Positions 8,653 through 17,752 of a stretch of 64,000 bases of DNA are shown here, piece after piece (the first letter of the stretch is position 1; each line of letters opens with the position of its first letter). Source of the stretch: Taklimakanibacter albus. Its GTDB lineage: Bacteria; Pseudomonadota; Alphaproteobacteria; Rhizobiales; Aestuariivirgaceae. Location of the stretch: contig NZ_JAENHL010000007.1 of assembly GCF_016595235.1 (NCBI RefSeq), positions 1,586,765-1,650,764 of the forward strand, written 5' to 3'. The position numbers and the translations under genes are program-made. The notes beneath the pieces were generated by a model, which made no database searches, was not told the origin of the DNA, and worked only from the letters and a program-made list of their open reading frames with translations.

Positions 8653-9290
8653 GCTTCATCGAGACCTACACGCCCCTTCTTCTATCCGGCCTATGGGCCA
8701 CGATACGCATCTGCTTCCTGGCGACGCTCCTCGCTCTTCCTCTGGGCCTCGGCGTGACTCTCCTGCTGCGCCGGCCTGGACGCGCGCTGCCGGCCCTGGC
8801 CCGCCTCTATGTCGAAGTGATGCGCGGCACGCCGATCCTCGTCGTGCTCTTTCTTCTCTACTATGGCGGCCCGAGCATCGGCCTCGTGCTCGAGGCGGAG
8901 CCGGTGGGCATATTGGGTCTCGGTCTTTATGGCGCCGGCTACTTCGCCGAGATCTTCCGCGCCGGCCTGCAATCGATACCGCAAGGCCAGCGCGAGGCAG
9001 CGCGCATGCTGGGCATTCCGAGCTGGCGCATTCTCCTGCGCATCGAGCTGCCGCAGATGCTGCGCCTGGTGACGCCACCGGTCATCAATCAGATCATCGT
9101 GCTCATCAAGGAATCCGCCGCGCTTTCGATCATCACCGTCGCGGAACTCACCAAGATCGGTGCCCAGATCGCCAATGAGACCTTCGCCGTCATCGAACCC
9201 TATCTCGCGGTGGCGCTGCTTTATTGGCTCCTGATCGAACTCATCGCATTGGCCGGCCATTGGCTGGAGCGCAAGGCGAAGCATGGTTGA
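8649..9290 (+). CDS. Amino-acid-type ABC transporter permease 2
   Basis: A 213-residue permease of the HisM/HisQ family. Visible features are the [15 protein letters not shown] helix, the [21 protein letters not shown] coupling loop and about five membrane segments. The start overlaps the preceding permease gene, and the ATPase gene begins 11 bp after its stop, so the operon is tightly packed. Partner of the 7993-8652 permease. Confidence 0.9.
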   Translation: MSFIETYTPLLLSGLWATIRICFLATLLALPLGLGVTLLLRRPGRALPALARLYVEVMRGTPILVVLFLLYYGGPSIGLVLEAEPVGILGLGLYGAGYFAEIFRAGLQSIPQGQREAARMLGIPSWRILLRIELPQMLRLVTPPVINQIIVLIKESAALSIITVAELTKIGAQIANETFAVIEPYLAVALLYWLLIELIALAGHWLERKAKHG

Positions 9291-9301
9291 AGGAAGAAGA
9301 C

Positions 9302-10093
9302 ATGAAGCCTGAAGCCACCGACAAGCCGCTGATCGAGATACGCAACCTGCGCAAGCGCTTCGGAACGATCGAGGTGCTGAAGGGCATCGATCTCGCCATC
9401 CACCGCAGCGAGGTTCTCTGCGTCATTGGGCCGTCGGGTTCAGGCAAGAGCACGCTCCTGCGCAGCATCGCTTTTCTCGAAGCCTATGACGAAGGCAGCG
9501 TCACCTTCGAGGACCGCCTCATCGGCTATCGCGAGGAGAACGGCAGGCGCAGGCGCGCCGGCGAACGCGAGATCAATGCCGACCGCTCGGGCTTCGGCAT
9601 GGTGTTCCAGCATTTTCATCTCTGGCCGCATATGTCGGTGATGGAGAACGTGACCGAGGCTTTGCGCGTCGTGAAGGCTCTCGGCCGCGCCGAGGCTGAG
9701 CAGATCGGCCGGGAAATGCTGGACAAGGTCGGCATTGCCGCCCATGCCGCGAAATATCCCGAGCAATTGTCGGGCGGTCAGAAGCAGCGCGTCGCCATCG
9801 CCCGGGCGCTCGCCATGAAGCCGCGCGTGATGCTGTTCGACGAGCCGACCTCGGCGCTCGATCCTGAGCTCGTTGGCGAAGTGCTGGCCGTGATGAAGCA
9901 GCTGGCGCAGGAAGGCATGACCATGATGGTCGTGACCCATGAAATGGGCTTCGCCGCCCATGTCGCCGACACCGTGGTCTTCATGGATCAGGGCCGCATC
10001 GTCGAAAAAGGCGACCCCGGCGCCACCTTTGCCGATCCAAAGAGCAACCGGCTCAAGCAATTCTTGAATACCTGGCGCGAGCGTTCGATCTGA
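9302..10093 (+). CDS. Amino-acid-type ABC transporter ATP-binding protein
   Basis: A 263-residue ATPase: Walker [10 protein letters not shown] (about residues 43-51), Q-loop FQHFHLWPH, signature [15 protein letters not shown], Walker B VMLFDEP and switch His in VVTHEMGFA. It is closest to the HisP/GlnQ group. The insertion [20 protein letters not shown] between Walker A and the Q-loop is longer than in GlnQ. ATG 9302 follows GAAGGAAGAAGAC. It is the last gene of the importer operon, followed by a hairpin. Confidence 0.92.
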   Translation: MKPEATDKPLIEIRNLRKRFGTIEVLKGIDLAIHRSEVLCVIGPSGSGKSTLLRSIAFLEAYDEGSVTFEDRLIGYREENGRRRRAGEREINADRSGFGMVFQHFHLWPHMSVMENVTEALRVVKALGRAEAEQIGREMLDKVGIAAHAAKYPEQLSGGQKQRVAIARALAMKPRVMLFDEPTSALDPELVGEVLAVMKQLAQEGMTMMVVTHEMGFAAHVADTVVFMDQGRIVEKGDPGATFADPKSNRLKQFLNTWRERSI

Positions 10094-10109
10094 GCAAGCA
10101 GACAGATAA

Positions 10110-10135
10110 GGGAAGAGGCCTCAACGGCCTCTCCC
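10110..10135. terminator. Hairpin between convergent ABC and DoxX genes
   Basis: GGGAAGAGGCC pairs with GGCCTCTCCC (one bulged A) around TCAAC. It lies between convergent genes and probably ends both transcripts, although no long T-tract follows. Confidence 0.6.
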
Positions 10136-10145
10136 ATTCGAAGTG

Positions 10146-10571
10146 TTATCCCTTGCGGGCATCGAGGCTGAGCGCGCCGCCGCCGAAAGCGACGACCTGC
10201 AGGAGGCCGCCGGCCATGGCGATGTTCTTGAAGAAATGGATGAACTGGTTCTGGTCGCCGAGATTGCCATGGAAGGCGAAGGCGGTGACGACGCTGAACA
10301 GCGCCAGGGCGCCCGCGACCCAGCGGGTCTTGAAGCCGGCGATCAACGCGATGCCGCCCACGACTTCGACCGCGACGGCGATGGCGAAGGCGACGGGCGC
10401 CAAAGGCAGGCCGGCCGCTTCGATATAGCCGATCGTGCCGGACATGGCGGTGAGCTTGGACAGGCCGGACAGGATGAAGATCGCGCTGATGAGGACGCGA
10501 CCCAGGACCGCGGCGACATTGGCCGATGTAAGGGTGGTCGAATTGCCATTGAGCGTGGTGGCGACAGACAT
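10146..10571 (-). CDS. DoxX-family membrane protein
   Basis: A 141-residue protein with four membrane segments typical of DoxX/DUF417-like proteins (LGRVLISAIFILSGLSKL, VAVEVVGGIALIAGF, FIHFFKNIAMAGGLLQV). ATG 10571 is preceded by GAGGAAATCATC, so I prefer it to a GTG six codons earlier. DoxX proteins are linked to redox and thiol stress, but no specific reaction is established for this branch. A perfect palindrome about 110 bp upstream is a candidate operator. Confidence 0.85.
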   Translation of the reverse strand: MSVATTLNGNSTTLTSANVAAVLGRVLISAIFILSGLSKLTAMSGTIGYIEAAGLPLAPVAFAIAVAVEVVGGIALIAGFKTRWVAGALALFSVVTAFAFHGNLGDQNQFIHFFKNIAMAGGLLQVVAFGGGALSLDARKG

Positions 10572-10680
10572 GATGATTTCCTCAGACACTTGAGGCGGCG
10601 CAACACCATGAAGCGCCTGCCGTTGGCCCTTATCTGGCGCGACGCATTCGATCTAACAATCCGAATAAAATCGATCAGTA

Positions 10681-10699
10681 CGTTCTAAATTTTAGAACG
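10681..10699. promoter_or_regulatory. Perfect palindrome upstream of DoxX gene
   Basis: CGTTCTAAA and TTTAGAACG form a perfect 9-bp inverted repeat around one T. It lies about 110 bp upstream of the DoxX start and just past the end of the lactonase gene. The size and symmetry suit a dimeric repressor; no regulator gene is adjacent. Confidence 0.5.
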
Positions 10700-10703
10700 A
10701 TAT

Positions 10704-11597
10704 CTACCGCCACTTGAAGCGCGGCTCCGGCAGGCCGGTGACGCCAGCCCTGACCGCGAACAGGCTACCGGCCTGCGGCTGGTTTTCGAGCCCGGCACTG
10801 GGGCGGATCGAGGTCACATAGATAATGTCGAGCCTGTCGCCGCCGAAAGCGAGCATGCTCGGCTTGGCGACCGGCAGCGCGATGCGGCGGTCGACGATAC
10901 CCTCCGGCGTGAAGCGGACGATCTCCCAGCCGTCATTGCCGGCCATCCAGTAGCAGCCATCGGCATCGACGGCGCCGCCATCGGGGCGCCCCGGCATGCC
11001 CGATGTGTCGACGAAGACGCGCCGGTTGTGGATCTGGCCGTCATCGGGATCGAGATCCCAGGCCCAGATGGTACGCACCGCCTTGAAGCTGTCGGAATGA
11101 TAAAGCGTGCGCCCGTTGGGGCTGAAGGCGAGCCCGTTGGCGACGAAAAGTCCGCCCGTCATGCGCGTGCAGCGCTGGTCGCCGTCGAATCGATAGAGCG
11201 AGCCTTTCGGTCCCGACGGATCGACCGGGTCCTCCATGCTGCCGACCCAGAAGCGGCCCTGACGGTCGCAGCGCCCGTCATTCACACGGTTATTCGGGAG
11301 ATGCACTTCCGGCTGGACCAGCGGCGTCGTTTGTCCGGTCCGGAGATCGAAGCGCGCCAGGCCGGATTTGAGCGCTACCAGCACACTGCCATCGTCGGTC
11401 AGCGCGAAGGAGCCGATCGGCTCGGACAAGGCCCAGATCCGGTTGACGCCCGTCTCGGGCTCGAAACGGTTGAGACGTCCGGTATAGATGTCGATCCAGT
11501 AGAGGGCTTTCTCCTCGCCGCACCAGACCGGGCATTCGCCGAGCTCGGCCCTGATGTCGAGCACGCAGTCGACCTCGGGCTTGCGCGCGCCCGCCAT
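10704..11597 (-). CDS. SMP-30/gluconolactonase family lactonase
   Basis: A 297-residue six-bladed beta-propeller protein of the SMP-30 family. Recognisable parts are ELGECPVW near residue 17 with the metal-ligand Glu, YWIDIYTGRLNRF, LPNNRVNDGRCDRQGRFWVGSM with the metal-ligand Asn, and MPGRPDGGAVDADGCYW with the metal-ligand Asp. Family enzymes open sugar lactones. The start ATG overlaps the stop of the dipeptide-type ABC ATPase, so it ends that operon. Together with the uronate-dehydrogenase-like gene at 25603 it suggests oxidation of a sugar acid through a lactone. Confidence 0.88.
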   Translation of the reverse strand: MAGARKPEVDCVLDIRAELGECPVWCGEEKALYWIDIYTGRLNRFEPETGVNRIWALSEPIGSFALTDDGSVLVALKSGLARFDLRTGQTTPLVQPEVHLPNNRVNDGRCDRQGRFWVGSMEDPVDPSGPKGSLYRFDGDQRCTRMTGGLFVANGLAFSPNGRTLYHSDSFKAVRTIWAWDLDPDDGQIHNRRVFVDTSGMPGRPDGGAVDADGCYWMAGNDGWEIVRFTPEGIVDRRIALPVAKPSMLAFGGDRLDIIYVTSIRPSAGLENQPQAGSLFAVRAGVTGLPEPRFKWR

Positions 11598-13348
11598 CAG
11601 CCCTCGACCTCGCTTGCATAACGGATGCGCTGGGTCTTGCCGCGCAGGCGCGGGTCGGGCTTCGGGATCGCCGAGATCAGCGAGCGCGTATAGGCGTGGC
11701 TCGGCCGGTCGCATACCGTGTCGGTGTCGCCGATCTCGACGATGCGGCCGCGATGCATGACCGCCACCCGGTCGCACATATAGCGGATCACCCCGATGTC
11801 ATGGCCGATGAAGATGAAGCTCATATCGAACTCGCGGCACAGGCCGAGCAGGAGATCGAGCATATGGGCGCGCAGCGAAACGTCAAGCGCCGAGGTGGCC
11901 TCGTCGGCGACGATGAGCTCGGGCCTGAGCGCGATGGTGCGGGCGATGCCGATGCGCTGGCGCTGGCCGCCGCTGAAGGCATGTGGATAACGCCACATGG
12001 CCTCGCGCGGCAGGCCGACACGCTCCAGAAGTCCCGCCACCTCGGTTTCGAGCGCACGCCTGTCGGTCATCCCGTGATTGAGCAAGGGCTCGGCAATCAC
12101 CTGGAAAACGGTCATGCGCGGGTTGAGCGAGGAGAACGGATCCTGGAAGATCATCCGCATCTTGCGCCAATAAGGCTTGACCGCCGATTTCGGCAGCGCC
12201 GCGAGATCGACCGGCTCGGCGTCGCGCCCCTTGAAGACGATGCGCCCTGAACTTGGATCGAGGACGCGCAGGACGCAGCGCCCGAGCGTCGTCTTGCCGG
12301 AGCCGCTTTCGCCGACGATGCCCAGGACCTCGCCGCGCTTGAGCGTGAAGCTCACATCATCCAGCGCCTTGACCGGCGGCTCCTTCGGGGTGCGGCTGAA
12401 GAAGCGCCGCCGCGCCTCGAAATTCATCGAGACATTGGAGACTTCCAATATTGCATCGTCATTCGAGAGCTTAGGGGCCGGACCGGCGCGGTGCGAGCGC
12501 CGCTCGAGCGCCCTGACCGAGGCCAGAAGCCGCTGCGTATAAGGGTGTTTCGGCGCGAAGAAGATATCGTTCACCGGGCCGTGCTCGACCACTTCGCCCA
12601 TATACATCACGGTCACATCGTCGGCGATCTCGGCGACGACACCCATATCATGAGTGATGAACATCAGCGCCATGCCGTGACGCTGCTGCAGGCCTTTCAT
12701 CAGATCGAGGATCTCGGCCTGGGTGGTGACGTCGAGCGCCGTCGTCGGCTCATCGGCGATGACGAGCTTGGGCTCGCAGATCAGCGCCATCGCCGTCATC
12801 GCGCGCTGGCGCATGCCGCCCGAGAATTCGAACGGATAGGCGTCGATGCTGCGCTCGGGACGCGGGATCTTCACTTGCGCCAGGACCTCGATGGCGCGCT
12901 CACGCGCTTCCTTTTTGCCGATGCGCCGGTGCAGCTGGATGGTCTCCATGATCTGCTGGCCGATCGTATGCACCGGGCTCAGGCTCGACATCGGCTCCTG
13001 GAAGATCATGCTGATGTCGCGCCCGCGCACCGAACGGATCTGCCGTCCCTTGGGATCGAGCGCGGCAAGATCGATCACGTCGCGGCCGGTACCGGCGCCA
13101 TGCAGCAGCACCTGCCCTTTCATGATGCGCCCGGGCTTCGGAACGATATTGAGGATCGAGCGCGCAGTGATGCTCTTGCCGCTGCCGCTTTCGCCGACGA
13201 TGCAATGGGTCCGGCCACGCCTGAGCGTCAGGTTCAGACTTTCGACCGCCTTGATCACCTGTTTGCCGGTATCGAACCAGGTCGAGAGGTCCTTTACTTC
13301 GACGACCACATCATTTGCTTGGGGAGGCATCGGGGGAACGGACGTCAT
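11597..13348 (-). CDS. Dipeptide/oligopeptide-type ABC transporter, fused double ATPase
   Basis: A 583-residue protein with two complete nucleotide-binding domains, equivalent to DppD fused to DppF. Domain 1 (about 12-270): GESGSGKS, FSGGMRQRAMTAMAL, VIADEPT. Domain 2 (about 305-570): GESGSGKTT, FSGGQRQRIGIARTI, IVADEATSALD. Each domain carries the oligopeptide-ATPase C-terminal extension (HPYTQRLLASV, HAYTRSLISAI). The start ATG 13348 overlaps the DppC-type permease stop (ATGA). Such fusions (for example GsiA) energise peptide or glutathione importers, but sugar oligomers and opines are also carried by this class. Confidence 0.92.
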   Translation of the reverse strand: MTSVPPMPPQANDVVVEVKDLSTWFDTGKQVIKAVESLNLTLRRGRTHCIVGESGSGKSITARSILNIVPKPGRIMKGQVLLHGAGTGRDVIDLAALDPKGRQIRSVRGRDISMIFQEPMSSLSPVHTIGQQIMETIQLHRRIGKKEARERAIEVLAQVKIPRPERSIDAYPFEFSGGMRQRAMTAMALICEPKLVIADEPTTALDVTTQAEILDLMKGLQQRHGMALMFITHDMGVVAEIADDVTVMYMGEVVEHGPVNDIFFAPKHPYTQRLLASVRALERRSHRAGPAPKLSNDDAILEVSNVSMNFEARRRFFSRTPKEPPVKALDDVSFTLKRGEVLGIVGESGSGKTTLGRCVLRVLDPSSGRIVFKGRDAEPVDLAALPKSAVKPYWRKMRMIFQDPFSSLNPRMTVFQVIAEPLLNHGMTDRRALETEVAGLLERVGLPREAMWRYPHAFSGGQRQRIGIARTIALRPELIVADEATSALDVSLRAHMLDLLLGLCREFDMSFIFIGHDIGVIRYMCDRVAVMHRGRIVEIGDTDTVCDRPSHAYTRSLISAIPKPDPRLRGKTQRIRYASEVEG

Positions 13349-14502
13349 TGCCGGTAGGGATCCGCGGCATCGCGCAAGCCATCGCCGACGAAATTGAGGG
13401 CCAGCACGGCGATCACCACCGCAACGCCCGGTGCGAAAAGCCAGGGCGCGGTGACGATCGAGCGGATATTCTGCGCCTCTTGCAGCAGAACGCCCCAGCT
13501 CACGATCGGCGGCTGCAGGCCGAGGCCGAGAAAACTCAAGGCCGTCTCGGCCAGGATCATAGCCGGGATGGCAAGGCTGACCTCGGCGATGATGTGGCTG
13601 ACGAAGGACGGCGCCATATGGCGGAAGATGATGCGTGGTTCGCTCGCCCCATCGAGACGCGCCGCGGTGACGAAGTCCTCCGTGCGCAGCGACAGGAAGC
13701 GGCCGCGGATGACGCGCGCCAGATTGGTCCAGCCGATGAGCGACAGGATCAGCGTGATGGCGAAATAGATGCGCAGAGGCGGCCAGTTGTTCGGCATCGC
13801 CGCGGCGAGGCCGAGCCACAAAGGCGTCGTCGGCAAGGACAGGATGAATTCGATGACGCGCTGGATGACATTGTCGATCATGCCGCCCTTGTAGCCCGAT
13901 ATGCCGCCGAGGATGATGCCGAGCACCAGGCTCAGCGCCACGCCGACCAGGCCGATCGACATCGAGATGCGGGTGCCGTAGGTGATACGGCTCAACATGT
14001 CGCGGCCGAGCCGGTCGGCGCCGAGCAGGAACATCGGATCGCCCTTCTTGACCGGCCCGAAGAGCTTGGTTTCGAGCGTGAAGAGCCCGCCCCACATCGG
14101 ATAGGGATCGGATTTGACGAAGAGCCCGACCGGGTATTTCACAGTCTCGTCGACAGTGAAGACGCGGCGCAGCGCCGTCTGCTCGATCGTGACCTTGTAG
14201 CCGTTCACATAGGGACGGAACACCAGGCTGCCCGCCTCGTCACGGTCGAAGAAATGCAGCCGCTGCGGCGGCGCATAGGTATAACGCGGCGTGAAAGCGT
14301 TGGGCGAGAACGGTGCCAGGAACTCGCAGAATATGCCGACGATGGCGATGAACACGAGCACATAGGTGCTCGCCATGGCGAGGCGGTGGCGGCGGAACTG
14401 CCACCACATCAAGCGCCATTGCGATGCGGAATCGCGTTGCGGCGCCACCGCGGCGACGGCGGGCGTCTCGGCTTCGGGCACAGTGGCGGGACTAGTTGTC
14501 AT
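13345..14502 (-). CDS. Dipeptide-type ABC transporter permease (DppC type)
   Basis: A 385-residue permease with an N-terminal cytoplasmic tail, the first helix at about residues 40-60, a long periplasmic insert (about 65-165) and the BPD_transp_1 core (LGADRLGRDMLSRITYGTRIS, coupling loop EDFVTAARLDGASEPRIIFRH). The insert of about 100 residues before the LGAD motif is longer than in E. coli DppC and resembles the YejE/microcin C-type group. It overlaps the DppB-type gene by 11 bases. Confidence 0.9.
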   Translation of the reverse strand: MTTSPATVPEAETPAVAAVAPQRDSASQWRLMWWQFRRHRLAMASTYVLVFIAIVGIFCEFLAPFSPNAFTPRYTYAPPQRLHFFDRDEAGSLVFRPYVNGYKVTIEQTALRRVFTVDETVKYPVGLFVKSDPYPMWGGLFTLETKLFGPVKKGDPMFLLGADRLGRDMLSRITYGTRISMSIGLVGVALSLVLGIILGGISGYKGGMIDNVIQRVIEFILSLPTTPLWLGLAAAMPNNWPPLRIYFAITLILSLIGWTNLARVIRGRFLSLRTEDFVTAARLDGASEPRIIFRHMAPSFVSHIIAEVSLAIPAMILAETALSFLGLGLQPPIVSWGVLLQEAQNIRSIVTAPWLFAPGVAVVIAVLALNFVGDGLRDAADPYRQ

Positions 14503-15478
14503 AACGGATACGCGGATCGACGAAAGCGAGGAGGATATCGGACAACAGCGTGCCGATGAGGACGAGGACGCATTGGAACATGATGAGCGCGCCGCCCAGA
14601 TACATGTCCTGCGTCTTGAGCGCCTGGATCAGGATCGGCCCCGAGGTCGGCAAGCTCAGCACACTCGACACGATGACGTCGCCCGAAACCAGCACCGGCA
14701 GCACCCATCCGACCGTCGAGATGAAGGGATTGAGCGCGACGCGGGTCGGGTAGCGCAGGATGAGGGTCGTCTCCGGCAGGCCCTTGGCGCGGCCGGTTTC
14801 GACATAGGGCTTGCCGAGCTCGTCGAGCAGGTTGGCGCGCATGATGCGCACCAGGGCTGCAATGCCGGCGACCCCCAGCACGACCACCGGGATCCACAGA
14901 TGCTGCACGAGGTCGATGACTCTCGCAAAGCTCCAGGGCGCGTTGACGAAATCCGGCGAGAACAGCCCGCCGACCGAATAGCCGAGGAATTCGACCGAGA
15001 GATACATGACGACGAGGGCAAGCAGGAAGCTCGGCGTCGCCATGCCGAGGAAACTGAGGAAGGTGACGACATAATCGCCGATGCTGTATTGGCGCACGGC
15101 GGAGAAGATGCCGACCGGGAAGGCGACGAGCCACACGAAAGCGAGGGTGCAGAAGGCGACCAGCGTCGTCATGCCGAGCCGGTCCCAGATGATGTCGGAA
15201 ACGGGCGAGCGGTATTCGAAGCTCATGCCGAGATCGCCCTTGAGCGCATTGCCGACCCAGGTGAAATACTGGACGACCATCGGTTGGTCGAGGCCATAGC
15301 GCAGGCGCAGCGCATCGAGCGTGGCGCTATCCGCCGGCGAGCCCGATGTTGCCAGGTCCGCCGCATAGCTGGTGACGAAGTCGCCCGGCGGCAATTGGAT
15401 GATCACGAAAGCGACAACGGTCACCGCGAAGAACGATGGAAACATCCAGAGCAGGCGGCGGAGAATAAAACCGAGCAT
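14492..15478 (-). CDS. Dipeptide-type ABC transporter permease (DppB type)
   Basis: A 328-residue permease with a membrane helix at about 9-29, family motif IIQLPPGDFVTSYAADL, the core LGMATPSFLLALVVMYL and coupling loop YVETGRAKGLPETTLILRYP. I chose ATG 15478, which begins the typical MLGFILRRLLW helix; an earlier in-frame codon would start inside the intercistronic hairpin. It forms a heterodimer with the DppC-type permease. Confidence 0.9.
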   Translation of the reverse strand: MLGFILRRLLWMFPSFFAVTVVAFVIIQLPPGDFVTSYAADLATSGSPADSATLDALRLRYGLDQPMVVQYFTWVGNALKGDLGMSFEYRSPVSDIIWDRLGMTTLVAFCTLAFVWLVAFPVGIFSAVRQYSIGDYVVTFLSFLGMATPSFLLALVVMYLSVEFLGYSVGGLFSPDFVNAPWSFARVIDLVQHLWIPVVVLGVAGIAALVRIMRANLLDELGKPYVETGRAKGLPETTLILRYPTRVALNPFISTVGWVLPVLVSGDVIVSSVLSLPTSGPILIQALKTQDMYLGGALIMFQCVLVLIGTLLSDILLAFVDPRIRYDN

Positions 15479-15502
15479 GACCAAACAATCTTGAAACGAG
15501 GG

Positions 15503-15531
15503 CACCGGCCGATGCGAAGCACCGGCCGGTG
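15503..15531 (-). terminator. Intercistronic hairpin after binding-protein gene
   Basis: CACCGGCC pairs with GGCCGGTG around a 13-base loop, between the binding-protein gene and the first permease gene. It is likely to attenuate or stabilise, giving more binding protein than permease. Confidence 0.55.
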
Positions 15532-15547
15532 TCATTCTATGCCGATA

Positions 15548-17488
15548 TCAGCGCGGCGGGTCGAAGTAATACTGCTCCGTATTGCTGGCCACCGGGCTCG
15601 GATAGGTCCAGGCGAACGGCCGCGGATAGACATTGTGCAGGTTGTTCTTGACCGCGGCGAACAGCGGGCCCGGCGAATTGATACCGATCGCATAGAACTC
15701 GTCCGCCGCGATATTGAGCAGCTGCTGCATCAGTTCGTTCTGCTTGGACACGTCCGCCGAGCGCAGGATCTCGCGATAGAGGTCCATCTGCTTCTTGGCC
15801 GCAGCCGAGGGCTCCTCGCCCGCTTTGCCGCCCGAGGCGTACCAATTGCCCCACGGCACCGCGAACAGGGTTTCGTTCCAGAACGGGAAGTAGAAGGTCG
15901 GCTCGAACAGCGCGTCACCCATGCCGCCGCTGCCGAGGAACACGGCCGCATCATGCTCATTGGCATCCTTGCGGTCGTAGAACAGCGTGCGGTCGACGGT
16001 CTGCACCTTCGCATCGACGCCGACCGCCTGCCAGTATTGGGCCGTGAGCTGGGTCGAGTCGAGGAAGTCGCCGAGCGCCGGGATAACCATGATGTTGAAG
16101 GTGATCCGCTTGCCGTCCGGTCCGAGACGGAAGCCCTCGCTGTCCTTCTTGGGGAAGGCCTTGTCGAGATGCTCGTTCGCCTTGGCGACGTCGTATTCCG
16201 TATATTGCTTGGCGAGCCGCTCATTGTAATAGGGTGACTCCTTGCGCGGCGCCGCCTGCCACGGTTCACCCTGCCCGACAAAGGCGGCATCGATGATCGC
16301 CTGCCGGTCGATGGCGTAGCTGAGGCCGATACGGAAGTCCTTGTTGTTGAAGATCTCATGCTTCACCGGATCCTTATGGGTCAGGTTGAAGGAGATGATC
16401 GTCGTGTTCATGTCGGCATTAGGCCCATCGGAGAGATGGATCTGCGCCTTCTCCGCCGCATCGGCAAATACCGCGCGGTTGGCGTTGGCGTTCACATGGC
16501 GATCCTGATAGTCGATCTCGCCATTCACCACCTTGAGCACCAGCGTCTGCTTGTCGGCATTCACCGAAACGCTCAGATCGTCGATATAGGGAAGCTGGTT
16601 GCCCTCCGGATCGACCTTGAAATAATAGGGATTGCGCTTGAGCGTCACGAGCGTGGCGCCGCCGATATAGGGGTCCTTGATGACCCAGGGCTCCATGGTC
16701 GGCCGGTCGGGATTCTGCCAGCGTTCATTGGCTTCGGTGTCGACGGCGCATTTCTTGATGAACAGCTCCGTCCAGTTGGCGACCCCGGCTTCCTTGATCA
16801 GCGCGTCCAGGCCGTCCTTGTTATAGGTCGGCTGGAACTGCGAGCAATAATGCTTCGCCATCATCGTCATCTGCACGCCATAGACGCTGGCGAGCTTCTG
16901 CGGGAACACGCCATAGGGCTCTTTGAACGTGATCTTGAAGGTCTTGTCGTCGATCTTCTCGAACTTGCCCGCCTCGCCGCCGCTCATCAGCCAGTCGACG
17001 CCATTCGCCAGCAATTCCTTGTTGCCGGCGATGTCATTGATGAAGAAGCCAATATCGTCGCTGGTGAAGGGCTTGCCGTCCGACCATTTCAGGCCGTCGC
17101 GCAGCCTGATCGTATATTCCTTGGCGTCGGCGCTGTTGGTGATTTCGGCCGCGAGATTGGGGATCACCTTGCCGCTCCATTCGCGGTCCCAGGCGAGCAG
17201 CGGTTCGTAGCCCGCCATGCGGAAGAGCCAGTTGCGGTCGGAGCCGCCGACCATGCCGGAGCGCCAGGTACCGCCATATTTGCCGACCTTCTCGACCGGC
17301 GTGACGACGCGCGGATCTTTCGGCAGTCTTTCGGCGACCGGCGGCAAGGTGCCGGCCTTTACGAGCTCGTCGAGCATCGGCGCCTGCTTGTATTCGACCG
17401 CCAAGGCCGCGGTCGTGCCGAGGCAGAGCGCGCCGAAGGCGGCAAGCAGGCCGCTTATTTTTGGTCGGGTTGTCCCGGAACTCCTCAC
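15548..17488 (-). CDS. Dipeptide-type ABC transporter, substrate-binding protein (family 5)
   Basis: A 646-residue exported binding protein of solute-binding family 5. A signal peptide lies at about residues 12-31 (LLAAFGALCLGTTAALA). Family motifs include YEPLLAWD, YTIRLRDGLKWSDGKPFTSD (split), VTLKRNPYYFKVD and FRIGLSYAIDRQAII. I start it at GTG 17488 because GGGAGG lies seven bases upstream; earlier codons have no ribosome-binding site. It is the first gene of the five-gene importer-lactonase operon, and a 17-bp operator copy lies about 90 bp upstream. Confidence 0.9.
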   Translation of the reverse strand: MRSSGTTRPKISGLLAAFGALCLGTTAALAVEYKQAPMLDELVKAGTLPPVAERLPKDPRVVTPVEKVGKYGGTWRSGMVGGSDRNWLFRMAGYEPLLAWDREWSGKVIPNLAAEITNSADAKEYTIRLRDGLKWSDGKPFTSDDIGFFINDIAGNKELLANGVDWLMSGGEAGKFEKIDDKTFKITFKEPYGVFPQKLASVYGVQMTMMAKHYCSQFQPTYNKDGLDALIKEAGVANWTELFIKKCAVDTEANERWQNPDRPTMEPWVIKDPYIGGATLVTLKRNPYYFKVDPEGNQLPYIDDLSVSVNADKQTLVLKVVNGEIDYQDRHVNANANRAVFADAAEKAQIHLSDGPNADMNTTIISFNLTHKDPVKHEIFNNKDFRIGLSYAIDRQAIIDAAFVGQGEPWQAAPRKESPYYNERLAKQYTEYDVAKANEHLDKAFPKKDSEGFRLGPDGKRITFNIMVIPALGDFLDSTQLTAQYWQAVGVDAKVQTVDRTLFYDRKDANEHDAAVFLGSGGMGDALFEPTFYFPFWNETLFAVPWGNWYASGGKAGEEPSAAAKKQMDLYREILRSADVSKQNELMQQLLNIAADEFYAIGINSPGPLFAAVKNNLHNVYPRPFAWTYPSPVASNTEQYYFDPPR

Positions 17489-17575
17489 TGGTAGTCCTCC
17501 CTGGTTATTTATTGTGGAATTCGACAGTGCGGCGGGTACGCTTACATGTCGGCGACTGACTGTCAAGAAATCATC

Positions 17576-17592
17576 AACTTGTCAGTCATCTT
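17576..17592 (-). promoter_or_regulatory. GntR-type operator copy 1
   Basis: AACTTGTCAGTCATCTT, upstream of the dipeptide-type importer operon. It is one of five related 17-bp sites (consensus AACTTGTCTKACATCTT, core TGTC-N-GACA) found only in front of transcription units of the 10.7-26.4 kb island. Confidence 0.7.
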
Positions 17593-17701
17593 TTGAGAAC
17601 CTGGCCGACTAACATATCACTCCCGGAAATTGGGCGTTTCTGCCACATTTTGTACATTTCCGGAGTGCCTTGCTGGAAAATCGTTGAATCTCGAAGGGAC
17701 A

Positions 17702-17718
17702 AAGATGTAAGACAAGTT
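17702..17718 (+). promoter_or_regulatory. GntR-type operator copy 2
   Basis: On the minus strand this reads AACTTGTCTTACATCTT. It lies 34 bp before the DSD1 start codon, at the other side of the divergent region from copy 1. A short TTG-started extension of the DSD1 frame would overlap it, which argues for ATG 17753 as the start. Confidence 0.7.
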
Positions 17719-17752
17719 GGAGGAAACATCCGCAGGAACGGTGCGAAGACCA

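Noticed and set aside
11597-14095. Long 832-codon version of the double ATPase
   Set aside because: The extra N-terminal part is an out-of-frame reading of the DppC-type permease gene; ATG 13348 overlaps the permease stop and gives the normal ATPase start.
14366-16237. 623-codon open frame opposite the dipeptide-type permease and binding-protein genes
   Set aside because: It spans two well-supported genes and their hairpin on the other strand, with low-complexity charged translation.
17623-17663. CCGGAAAT/ATTTCCGG inverted repeat between the importer and DSD1 genes
   Set aside because: The arms are only eight bases and 25 bases apart, and the motif does not recur in the island, unlike the 17-bp operator.
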